From assembly GCA_964653555.1 (NCBI GenBank), contig CAZZFT010000082.1, forward strand, positions 1 through 22,515: DNA of 22,515 nucleotides, read 5' to 3'. The translations under genes were made by a program, and so were the position numbers. The notes under the pieces are model-generated. The model saw only the letters and a program-made list of their open reading frames with translations. It did no database searches and was not told the origin of the DNA. The DNA is from JAHEJV01 sp964653555 (GTDB lineage Bacteria > Myxococcota_A > UBA9160 > SMWR01). Shown one piece after another: positions 14,555-21,619 of the stretch (positions within the stretch are counted from its first letter, which is position 1; the number at the start of each line of letters is the position of its first letter).

Positions 14555-14592
14555 TTCACCGTACCGTCACAGGATCGTGCCGGAGCGGCCAC
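14555..14592 (+). promoter_or_regulatory. Four-unit Pho-box-like array upstream of pstS
   Basis: TTCAC (14555), GTCAC (14566), GTGCC (14577) and GCCAC (14588) start exactly 11 bases apart. This equals two PhoB boxes, ending 10 bases before a -10-like TAGAGT at 14603-14608. That is the architecture expected of a PhoB-activated promoter with no normal -35 box. The pst operon is the best-known PhoB target across bacteria, so this site anchors the identification of the others. Confidence 0.75.
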
Positions 14593-14602
14593 GCGCTCTC
14601 CC

Positions 14603-14608
14603 TAGAGT
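14603..14608 (+). promoter_or_regulatory. Probable -10 element of the pst promoter
   Basis: TAGAGT matches TATAAT at four of six positions and follows the last 11-base repeat by 10 bases. A transcript would start near 14615, leaving a leader of about 50 bases with AGGAGA at 14649-14654 as ribosome site. Confidence 0.45.
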
Positions 14609-14663
14609 CCCGACACGCCAGATCGATCAGGATCGCCCCAGAGCACTCAGGAGACACCCTTCC

Positions 14664-15719
14664 ATGACCATGAAGCCCGTTCATCGCTTCGCCCTCGGCG
14701 CGCTCGGTGCCGCCCTCGCCGTGGCCGCGCCGGCCGCCGCGCGCGACCAGATCCGCATCGTCGGCTCGTCGACGGTCTATCCCTTCGCCACCGCGGTCGC
14801 CGAGGAGTTCGGCCGCAGCAGCGAGTACAAGACCCCGATCATCGAGAGCACCGGCACCGGCGGCGGCATGAAGCTCTTCTGCGCCGGCGTCGGCGTCGAT
14901 ACCCCCGACATCACCGACGCCTCGCGTCGCATCAAGCCGTCCGAGGTCGCGCTGTGCGAGAAGAACGGCGTCACGGCGATCACCGAGATCAAGATCGGCT
15001 ACGACGGCATCGTGATCGCCAACTCGAAGAAGGCGCCGAGGTTCTCGCTCTCGCTCCAGCAGATCTTCCAGGCCCTGGCCAAGGAGGTCCCGGCTCCGGG
15101 CGGAAAGCTGGTCGCGAATCCCCACAAGACCTGGAAGGACATCGACCCCTCCTTCCCCGACGTAAAGATCGAGGTGCTCGGTCCGCCGCCCACCTCGGGG
15201 ACGCGCGACGCCTTCGACGAGCTGGCCCTCGCCGGAGGGTGCAAGACCTATCCGGAGCTGGCGGCGCTCGAGAAGAGCGATCCGGACAAGTTCAACAAGG
15301 TGTGCCTCTCCCTGCGCGAGGACGGCGCCTACATCGAGGCCGGCGAGAACGACAACCTGATCGTGCAGAAGCTGGTCGCCAATCCCAACGCCCTCGGCGT
15401 GTTCGGCTTCAGCTTCCTCGACCAGAACACCGACCGGATCCAGGGCAGCCGGATCGGCGGGATCGACCCCACCTTCGACAACATCGCCGACGGCAAGTAC
15501 CCCGTCTCCCGTTCGCTGTACATCTACGTGAAGAACGCCCACGCCGACTCGATTCCGGGCATCCGCGAGTACATCGCCGAGTTCACCAGCGAGAAGGCGA
15601 TCGGCGACGAGGGCTATCTGGCCGACCGCGGTCTGATCCCGGCGCCGAAGGCCGAGCGCGAGCGCTACCGGGCCGACGCCAAGGCCTTGACCGCGATGAA
15701 GCTCGCCGCGGGTCAATGA
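14664..15719 (+). CDS. pstS: Phosphate ABC transporter periplasmic binding protein
   Basis: 351 residues from ATG 14664, which has AGGAGA 9 bases upstream; a GTG at 14577 in frame lies inside the promoter array and is rejected. Signal peptide 1-27 (ends APAAARD). Phosphate-binding loops are all visible: GSSTVYP (34-40), STGTGGG (62-68), DITDASRRIK (82-91) and TSGTRD (177-182). It captures free phosphate in the periplasm and delivers it to PstCA. It is first in pstSCAB-phoU. A 13-base-pair hairpin begins 7 bases after its stop, which would favour high PstS output over the membrane genes. A Pho-like array drives it. Confidence 0.97.
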   Translation: MTMKPVHRFALGALGAALAVAAPAAARDQIRIVGSSTVYPFATAVAEEFGRSSEYKTPIIESTGTGGGMKLFCAGVGVDTPDITDASRRIKPSEVALCEKNGVTAITEIKIGYDGIVIANSKKAPRFSLSLQQIFQALAKEVPAPGGKLVANPHKTWKDIDPSFPDVKIEVLGPPPTSGTRDAFDELALAGGCKTYPELAALEKSDPDKFNKVCLSLREDGAYIEAGENDNLIVQKLVANPNALGVFGFSFLDQNTDRIQGSRIGGIDPTFDNIADGKYPVSRSLYIYVKNAHADSIPGIREYIAEFTSEKAIGDEGYLADRGLIPAPKAERERYRADAKALTAMKLAAGQ

Positions 15720-15725
15720 TCGCAA

Positions 15726-15755
15726 GCGCGGTCGGCCCGTGCGGGCCGGCCGCGC
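15726..15755 (+). other. 13-bp intercistronic hairpin between pstS and pstC
   Basis: GCGCGGTCGGCCC (15726-15738) pairs with GGGCCGGCCGCGC (15743-15755) with a single T-G wobble and a GTGC loop. No T-run follows, so it is not a classical terminator. Known precedent: hairpins after binding-protein genes of ABC operons protect the upstream message and reduce expression of the permease genes. Confidence 0.7.
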
Positions 15756-15785
15756 CGCCTCCTCCAGGAGTCGCCCCTCGATTCC

Positions 15786-17171
15786 ATGTCCCTCCTCCTC
15801 CTCCTCCTCGCAACGATCTCCGTCCTGGCGGGGGTCGGCTTCTGGATGGCCCGTCGCCGAGCGCTGGCGGCGGTGGCGGCGGGGCCGGCGCGCCTGCGCT
15901 CGCTGCCCGGCTACTACGGCTGGTACGCGGCGCTGTGGTCGGCGCTCCCCGCCGTCGCGGTGGCGGCCGTGTGGCTCAGCGCGGCGCCGACCGTGATCAG
16001 GTCGTTGACGCTCGCGTCGGTTCCCGCGGCGAGCCTGCCCCACGACCCGGCGAAGCTGGAGCTCTTCGTCAACGACGTCCGCAACATCGCCAGCGGCGGC
16101 ATCGCCTCGGCGAGCGCGGACGAGGTGGCCCTTCGCGCGGCGGACCGCTACGCGGCGCTGCGACGCCGGGGCTTCGAGGCGACCCTGGCGCTGGTGTTCG
16201 CGGTGGGCGTCGCCGGCGCCGTCTGGGGCGTGCGGCGGGTCCGTCCCGAGCTCGCGGCGCGCGTCCGGGTCGAGGACGTGCTGCGCCTGGCGCTGCTCTT
16301 GTGCTCGACGATGGCGATCCTGATCACGATCGGCATCGTGCTGTCGCTGGTGTTCGAGACGGGGCGCTTCTTCGACAAGGTGCCCGCCACCGAGTTCCTG
16401 TTCGGCACCCACTGGAGTCCCCAGACTGCGCTGCGCGCGGACCAGGTGGGCAGCTCGGGCTCCTTCGGGGCGATACCGATCTTCGTCGGCACGCTGCTGA
16501 TCACGGGCATCGCGATGGTGGTGGCCGTCCCGATCGGGCTCCTGTCGGCGATCTACATGACCTTCTACGCCACCTCGCGCACCCGCGACGTCACGAAGCC
16601 GCTGCTCGAGATCCTCGCCGGTGTGCCCACCGTGGTGTACGGCTTCTTCGCGGCCCTGGTGGTGGCCCCGGCGGTGCGCGAGGCGGGCGCGTGGGTGGGT
16701 CTGTCGGTGGCGTCCGAGAGCGCGCTGGCCGCGGGCCTGGTCATGGGCATCATGATCATCCCCTTCATCTCGTCGCTCTCGGACGACTCGATCACCGCCG
16801 TGCCGATCTCGCTGCGCGACGGGTCCTACGGCCTCGGCGCCACGCGTTCGGAGACGATCCGCAGCGTGATCGTGCCGGCCGCGCTGCCGGGCATCGTCGG
16901 CGGCTTCCTGCTGGCGGTCTCGCGGGCGATCGGCGAGACGATGATCGTGGTGATGGCCGCCGGCCTGGCGGCGAACCTGACCCTCAATCCCCTCGAGGCG
17001 GTCACCACGGTGACCGTGCAGATCGTGACGCTGCTCACCGGCGACCAGGAGTTCGACAGCTCGAAGACACTGGCGGCGTTCGCCCTGGGTCTCACCCTGT
17101 TCCTGGTGACGCTGGTGCTGAACGTCGCGGCGCTGAGCATCGTGAAGCGGTACCGGGAGAAGTATGACTGA
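15786..17171 (+). CDS. pstC: Phosphate ABC transporter permease PstC, long form
   Basis: 461 residues against about 320 for E. coli PstC. The extra N-terminal part holds helices at about 2-22 (SLLLLLLATISVLAGVGFWMA), about 45-65 (WYAALWSALPAVAVAAVWLSA) and about 138-155, with a soluble stretch between. The conserved permease domain occupies about 230-455. It shows FGAIPIFVGTLLITGIAMVVAVPIGLLSAIYM, GVPTVVYGFFAALVVAP and the EAA-type coupling loop LRDGSYGLGATRSETIRSVIVPAALPGIVGG that contacts PstB. It forms the inner-membrane channel with PstA. AGGAG lies 17 bases upstream of the ATG, so initiation may be weak. It overlaps pstA by 8 bases. Long forms of this kind are common in several proteobacterial groups. 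Confidence 0.95.
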   Translation: MSLLLLLLATISVLAGVGFWMARRRALAAVAAGPARLRSLPGYYGWYAALWSALPAVAVAAVWLSAAPTVIRSLTLASVPAASLPHDPAKLELFVNDVRNIASGGIASASADEVALRAADRYAALRRRGFEATLALVFAVGVAGAVWGVRRVRPELAARVRVEDVLRLALLLCSTMAILITIGIVLSLVFETGRFFDKVPATEFLFGTHWSPQTALRADQVGSSGSFGAIPIFVGTLLITGIAMVVAVPIGLLSAIYMTFYATSRTRDVTKPLLEILAGVPTVVYGFFAALVVAPAVREAGAWVGLSVASESALAAGLVMGIMIIPFISSLSDDSITAVPISLRDGSYGLGATRSETIRSVIVPAALPGIVGGFLLAVSRAIGETMIVVMAAGLAANLTLNPLEAVTTVTVQIVTLLTGDQEFDSSKTLAAFALGLTLFLVTLVLNVAALSIVKRYREKYD

Positions 17172-18537
17172 CCCCAGCCGGACCGAAGCCCCGCGCAGCG
17201 GGCCGCCGGCCGGTGGAACCGGCGCGCGCGGCCGCACGAGCCCCGGCGAGCGCTGGGCATCCCCGCAGATGCGGGAGCACCTGCGGCGTCGGTATCGCGC
17301 GGAGCGGCGCTTCGAGCGCGCCGGTCGTGCGGCGATCGGCCTCGCGCTGCTCGGCCTCGCCGTGCTGCTCGCGACGGTCGGGGCGAACGGCTTCCAGGCC
17401 TTCCGCACCACCGAGCTGCGCCTCGACGTCTTCTTCGACCCGCAGGTCTTCGCCGGGCTCGACACGGCGTCCGCCGACGAGCGCGATCAGCTGCTCGCCC
17501 GCGCCGACTACGGCGCGCTGGTCCGCAGCGCGCTGGAGCGGCTGTTCCCCGACGTCGAGGGACGCAGCGCCCGGCGCGCGCTGCTCGGCCTGGTGAGCTC
17601 GGGCGCGCGCGACGAGCTGCGCGACAGGGTGACGGCGGATCCGTCGCTGATCGGAACGACCCATGCGCTGTGGGTGCTGGCCGACGACGAGGTGGACCGC
17701 TACTGGAAGGGCGAGGTGTCCGAGGACCTCTCTGAGGGCGAGCGGCGGCTCTCCGACGAGCAGCTGTCCTGGATCGGAGGGCTGGCCGCGAGTGGTCGCC
17801 TGCGGACGGCCTTCGCGACGCGCTTCTTCACCTCGGGCGACTCGCGGGATCCGGAGCTCGCCGGCATCTGGGGCGCCGTCGTCGGGTCCTTCCTCACCCT
17901 GGTCGTGACCCTGACGATCGCGTTTCCGCTCGGCGTCAGCGCCGCGGCATATCTCGAGGAGTTCGCGGCGCGCAACCGCTTCACCGACCTGATCGAGGTC
18001 AACGTCAACAACCTCGCCGCCGTCCCCTCGATCGTGTTCGGCCTGCTCGGCCTCGCCGTGTTCCTGAACTTCTTCCACCTGCCGCGCTCGGCGCCGCTGG
18101 TGGGCGGCCTGACCCTCGCGCTGATGACGCTCCCCACCATCATCATCACCAGCCGTGTGGCGATCGAGGCGGTGCCGCCCTCGATCCGGGAGGCGGCGCG
18201 CGGCCTCGGCGCCTCGCCCGTCCAGGTGGTCCTGCACCACGTGCTCCCGCTGGCGATGCCCGGAATCCTGACCGGCACTATCATCGGGATGGCGCGGGCG
18301 CTGGGAGAGACGGCGCCGCTGTTGATGATCGGGATGGTGGCGTTCGTCGCGGACGTCCCCGGCGGGTTCCGGGACGCCTCGACTGCCCTGCCCGTGCAGA
18401 TCTTCCTGTGGGCGGACAGCCCGGAGCGAGCGTTCGTGGAGAAGACGTCCGGCGCGATCCTGGTGCTGCTGGGATTCCTGATCGTGATGAACGGCACCGC
18501 GATCTGGTTGCGCCGCCGCTTCGAGAGGCGCTGGTGA
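17164..18537 (+). CDS. pstA: Phosphate ABC transporter permease PstA, long form
   Basis: 457 residues against about 296 in E. coli. The cytosolic N-terminus (1-55) is Arg-rich and proline/glycine-rich. TM1 is at about 56-78 (AIGLALLGLAVLLATVGANGF). A soluble insert of about 155 residues (80-235) then precedes the permease core, probably the DUF3333-type region found in long PstA proteins. The core at about 236-455 includes GIWGAVVGSFLTLVVTLTIAFPLGVSAAAYLEE, NNLAAVPSIVFGLLGLAVFL and the EAA loop IREAARGLGASPVQVVLHHVLPLAMPGI. It pairs with PstC. It starts 8 bases inside pstC and ends overlapping the pstB start, so the three genes are translationally coupled. Confidence 0.95.
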   Translation: MTDPSRTEAPRSGPPAGGTGARGRTSPGERWASPQMREHLRRRYRAERRFERAGRAAIGLALLGLAVLLATVGANGFQAFRTTELRLDVFFDPQVFAGLDTASADERDQLLARADYGALVRSALERLFPDVEGRSARRALLGLVSSGARDELRDRVTADPSLIGTTHALWVLADDEVDRYWKGEVSEDLSEGERRLSDEQLSWIGGLAASGRLRTAFATRFFTSGDSRDPELAGIWGAVVGSFLTLVVTLTIAFPLGVSAAAYLEEFAARNRFTDLIEVNVNNLAAVPSIVFGLLGLAVFLNFFHLPRSAPLVGGLTLALMTLPTIIITSRVAIEAVPPSIREAARGLGASPVQVVLHHVLPLAMPGILTGTIIGMARALGETAPLLMIGMVAFVADVPGGFRDASTALPVQIFLWADSPERAFVEKTSGAILVLLGFLIVMNGTAIWLRRRFERRW

Positions 18538-19379
18538 ACGAGATGGCGGAGCCCTACCCGGCCGTGGCGCAGGAGCCCGAACGCCGTCACGAGCCCGAGC
18601 GTGCGGCGGCGCTCGGCGACGCTCTGGTGAAGATGCGCGCCCGCGGCGTGAACGTCTTCTACGGCGACAACCACGCGCTCCGGGACGTGGACCTCGACAT
18701 CACCCTGGAGGAGGTGATTGCCCTGATCGGTCCCTCGGGCTGCGGGAAGTCGACGTTCCTGCGCTGCTTCAACCGGATGAACGACGTGATCCCCGGCTGC
18801 CGGGTCACCGGGGACATCCGCCTGGACGGCGAGCCGATCCAGGGCGGGGAGATCGACGTCGAGCAGCTCCGCGCGCGCGTGGGCATGGTGTTCCAGAAGC
18901 CGAATCCCTTCCCGAAGTCGATCTTCAACAACGTGGCCTACGGTCCGCGCATCCACGGCCTCGCGCGCAAGCGGTCGCAGCTCGATGAGATCGTCGAGAG
19001 CAGTCTCACCCGGGCGGGCCTGTGGGAAGAGGTGAAGGACCGCCTCCAGGAGCCCGGCACGGCGCTCTCGGGCGGGCAGCAGCAGCGCCTGTGCATCGCA
19101 CGCGCGATCGCTGTCGATCCCGAGGTGATCCTAATGGACGAGCCGTGCTCGGCGCTCGACCCGATCGCCACGGCGCGCATCGAGGAGCTGATCTACGAGC
19201 TGCGCGGCCGCTACGCGATTGCGATCGTCACCCACAACATGCAGCAGGCGGCACGCGTGTCCCAGCGCACGGCGTTCTTCCATCTCGGCGTGCTGATCGA
19301 ATGCGGACGCACCGAGGAGATCTTTACGAACCCCCGGGAGCAGCGGACCAGCGACTACATCACGGGGCGTTACGGATGA
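18534..19379 (+). CDS. pstB: Phosphate ABC transporter ATPase
   Basis: 281 residues from GTG 18534, which overlaps the pstA stop and has AGAGG 5 bases upstream; ATG 18543 would give 278. Residues 1-35 are a variable leader. All ABC motifs are intact: Walker A GPSGCGKST (66-74), Q-loop VFQKPNPFPKSIF (119-131), signature LSGGQQQR (178-185), Walker B VILMDEP (198-204) and the H-loop His234. CFNRMND after Walker A and the QKPNPFP stretch are specific to PstB. It powers PstCA and is expected to interact with PhoU. It overlaps phoU by four bases. Confidence 0.97.
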   Translation: MNEMAEPYPAVAQEPERRHEPERAAALGDALVKMRARGVNVFYGDNHALRDVDLDITLEEVIALIGPSGCGKSTFLRCFNRMNDVIPGCRVTGDIRLDGEPIQGGEIDVEQLRARVGMVFQKPNPFPKSIFNNVAYGPRIHGLARKRSQLDEIVESSLTRAGLWEEVKDRLQEPGTALSGGQQQRLCIARAIAVDPEVILMDEPCSALDPIATARIEELIYELRGRYAIAIVTHNMQQAARVSQRTAFFHLGVLIECGRTEEIFTNPREQRTSDYITGRYG

Positions 19380-20074
19380 ACCGGTTGTTCGACGGAGTCA
19401 TGGAGGGGCTGCGCGCGAACCTCTATCGCATGGGGGGGCGCGCGGAAGCGATCCTCGACAAGGCGCTGCGCGCCATGTGGGAGCGCGACACGCGTCTCGC
19501 GGCGGAGGTCGCCGAGGACGACATCGAGATCGACCGCCTCGAGGTGGCGATCGACGAGGGCGTGTTGAAGGCCCTGGCGCTCCAGGCGCCCGTGGCGGAG
19601 GACCTGCGCGAGGTGCTGGCGGTGAAGATGATCGCCATCGACCTCGAGCGGGTCGGTGACCTCTCCCGCAACATCGCGAAGAGCGCGGCGCGCATCGCCT
19701 CCCACGCGGAGGTCCCGTTTCCCGCGGCCCTCACCTCGCTGGCCCGATCGGCCCAACGCGTGCTGCGCCGCTCCCTCGACGCCTTCAGCAAGACCGACGC
19801 CGAGCTCGCCCGGTCGGTGATGGACGAGGACGACGCGATCGACCGCGCCCAGGACGAGGTGGTGGAGACGATGTTGCGGGCGATGGAGCGCGACCCGGCG
19901 GCCGTCTCCCAGGAGGTCGACCTGATCATGGTGGCGAAGCACCTGGAGCGGGTCGGCGACCACGCCACCAACATCGCCGAGGACGTGATCCTGGTGGCCG
20001 AGGCGCGCAACGTGAAGCACGCGGCGAAGCTCGCGCGCAGCCGGACGGCGGGTCAGCCGCCCGACAGGAGCTGA
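19376..20074 (+). CDS. phoU: Phosphate signalling regulator PhoU
   Basis: 232 residues from ATG 19376 (ATGA overlap with the pstB stop). Two homologous three-helix PhoU repeats are visible, each with the metal-binding signature: IDLERVGDLSRNIAKSA (88-104) and KHLERVGDHATNIAEDV (188-204). Known role: PhoU links PstB activity to repression of the PhoR/PhoB two-component system. It thus sets the activity of the Pho-box-like promoters in this window, and in some species affects persister formation and polyphosphate level. Its 3' end overlaps the convergent chalcone-isomerase-like gene by 22 bases, so any terminator must lie within that gene. Confidence 0.96.
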   Translation: MNRLFDGVMEGLRANLYRMGGRAEAILDKALRAMWERDTRLAAEVAEDDIEIDRLEVAIDEGVLKALALQAPVAEDLREVLAVKMIAIDLERVGDLSRNIAKSAARIASHAEVPFPAALTSLARSAQRVLRRSLDAFSKTDAELARSVMDEDDAIDRAQDEVVETMLRAMERDPAAVSQEVDLIMVAKHLERVGDHATNIAEDVILVAEARNVKHAAKLARSRTAGQPPDRS

Positions 20075-20655
20075 CGCGCGAGGCTCGCGTCGAGCGGCTG
20101 CTCCCCGAGCCAGATCCCGAAGTAGGCCTCGGCGAAGTCGGCGCCCGGGACCGTGCCCAGGGGCGTGCCGTTCTTCGCCAGCTCCGTGCCACGCCCGGGG
20201 ACGTAGGTGAGCGCGTAGCGGTCGCCGGGCTCGATGTCCCGGTACAGGGCATTCAGCCGGGCGACGCGGTCGGCGAGGCTCTGCCAGGTCTCGTCGTCGA
20301 GATTGCGGCGCAGCAGCTCGTCGCCCGCGCGCGCGATGTCTTCGGCCGAGATCGACCAGAAGTACTCGATCTCGAGCCGCTTCGGCACGTCCTCGAGGAC
20401 GCGCTCCGGGTCGCTGCCCGGCTCGAGGTAGAGCGCGGCCACGTAGGCCTTGAAGACCACGCGGTAGCGGAGCAGGCCGAGGCCGCTCAGCGCGAGCTCG
20501 GTCCCACCCGCGTCGACGCGCTCGGCGAAGGTCACGTCCTCGATCGTCGCCGCGCTGGCTCCGTGCGAGATCAGGCACAGCGCCAGGGCGGCAGGTAGAC
20601 TGACGGCCTCGGCCCACCGTCGGTTCGCGCGAAGGACCTCCATGGCACGCATCAT
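20053..20655 (-). CDS. Chalcone-isomerase-like exported protein
   Basis: 200 residues. A signal peptide (AEAVSLPAALALCLISHGASA) is followed by IEDVTFAERVDAGGTELALSGLGLLRYRVVFKAYVAALYLEP, the characteristic beginning of bacterial chalcone-isomerase-like domains. The later FWSISAEDIARAGDELLRRNL and GDRYALTYVPGRGTELAKNGTPLGTVPGADFAEAYFGIWLGEQPLD also fit, and the length is normal. Known: bacterial members have the fold but mostly lack flavonoid chemistry, and their role is unclear. The start at 20655 is one of three nearby Met codons (20655, 20652, 20643). Any of them places the 5' end over the start of the divergent gene. Its 3' end overlaps phoU. No link to phosphate is evident. Confidence 0.85.
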   Translation of the reverse strand: MMRAMEVLRANRRWAEAVSLPAALALCLISHGASAATIEDVTFAERVDAGGTELALSGLGLLRYRVVFKAYVAALYLEPGSDPERVLEDVPKRLEIEYFWSISAEDIARAGDELLRRNLDDETWQSLADRVARLNALYRDIEPGDRYALTYVPGRGTELAKNGTPLGTVPGADFAEAYFGIWLGEQPLDASLARQLLSGG

Positions 20656-21616
20656 CGGCTCGTTGACCCCCGAGGATGACTATAACCACCCGCTCGGACC
20701 CGACCCGAACTTCAACGAGAGCATGTACTTCAACTTCTTCGACCGCGAGCGCGCGCTCGGCGGCTTCGTCCGGCTGGGCAACCGCGCGAACGAGGGCAGG
20801 GCGGAGAAGACCGTGGCGCTGTACCTGCCCGACGGCCGGGTGCTCTTCCACTTCGAGCGGGCCGCCATCGAGTCCAACGACGCCTTCGACGCGGGAGGGC
20901 TGGGCTTCGAGGTGCTGGAGCCCACCCAGCGCCTGCGCACCCGCTACCGGGGGCCCGCCCTCGAGCTCGCCGAGCCGCGCGCCATGGCCGATCCCCGGCG
21001 CGCCTTCCGCGAGAGCCCCGTTCTGGAGGTGAGCCTCGACCTGGTGCACGACGCCGTCGGCCCGATGTACGGCCACCGTGTCGACGCGGGCGAGAGCGAG
21101 CGCGCGGTGGAGCAGCAGTTCGCCAAGGCGCACTACGAGCAGCACATGCGGGTGGAGGGCTCGGTCGTCGTCGGCGGGCGAGAGCAGCCGGTCGCGGGCT
21201 TCGGTCTGCGCGACCACTCCTGGGGTCCGCGCAGCTGGCAGGCGATCCACGGCTACGAGTGGCTCACGATGAACTTCGGCGACGACTTCGGCGCGATGGT
21301 GTCGGTGATCCGACGAGCGCCCGGCGAGGAGCGCGTGGGCGGCGTGATAGTCCGCGGCGACGAACTCGTCGCGGTGAAGGAGGCGCGCATCGAGGCCGAG
21401 TACGAGTCCGGCGGCCTCTACCATCGCGCGCTCGACGTCGCGCTGGAGACGGCGGAAGGGGAGTCGCTGCGGATCGAGGGGCGCGTCCGGAGCTTCCTCC
21501 CCCTGCGCAATCGCCACGGCGGCCGGCTCACGCACATCGGCGAGGGGATGACCGAGTGGCGCTGCGGAGACCGCACCGGCTACGGCCTCTCCGAGTTCCT
21601 GCGCCAGGTGGCCTAG
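20642..21616 (+). CDS. DUF7064/DUF7065-like (CrtC/AttH-like) protein
   Basis: 324 residues from ATG 20642 with GAAGGA 5 bases upstream. No signal peptide. The N-terminal half begins with NFNESMYFNFFDRERALGGFVRLGNRANEG and a strand-rich region. The C-terminal half has GFGLRDHSWGPRSWQAIHGYEWLTMNFGDDFGAMVSV, a hallmark of lipocalin-like proteins related to hydroxyneurosporene synthase (CrtC) and the AttH family. Such proteins are common beside lipid, steroid or acyl-CoA genes in actinobacteria and uncultured deltaproteobacteria. The enzymatic role is not established. The next gene starts 3 bases after the stop, so they form an operon. The family name is from memory of motifs, not a search. Confidence 0.75.
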   Translation: MARIIGSLTPEDDYNHPLGPDPNFNESMYFNFFDRERALGGFVRLGNRANEGRAEKTVALYLPDGRVLFHFERAAIESNDAFDAGGLGFEVLEPTQRLRTRYRGPALELAEPRAMADPRRAFRESPVLEVSLDLVHDAVGPMYGHRVDAGESERAVEQQFAKAHYEQHMRVEGSVVVGGREQPVAGFGLRDHSWGPRSWQAIHGYEWLTMNFGDDFGAMVSVIRRAPGEERVGGVIVRGDELVAVKEARIEAEYESGGLYHRALDVALETAEGESLRIEGRVRSFLPLRNRHGGRLTHIGEGMTEWRCGDRTGYGLSEFLRQVA

Positions 21617-21619
21617 CGC

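Noticed and set aside
14577..14663. Upstream GTG for pstS
   Set aside because: It falls inside the phased regulatory repeats and encodes an Arg/Pro-rich leader with no signal function; the ATG at 14664 has a ribosome site and signal peptide.
14556..17465. 969-codon minus-strand frame opposite pstS and pstC
   Set aside because: Repetitive Arg/His/Asp/Gln composition without motifs; the opposite strand has unmistakable PstS and PstC.
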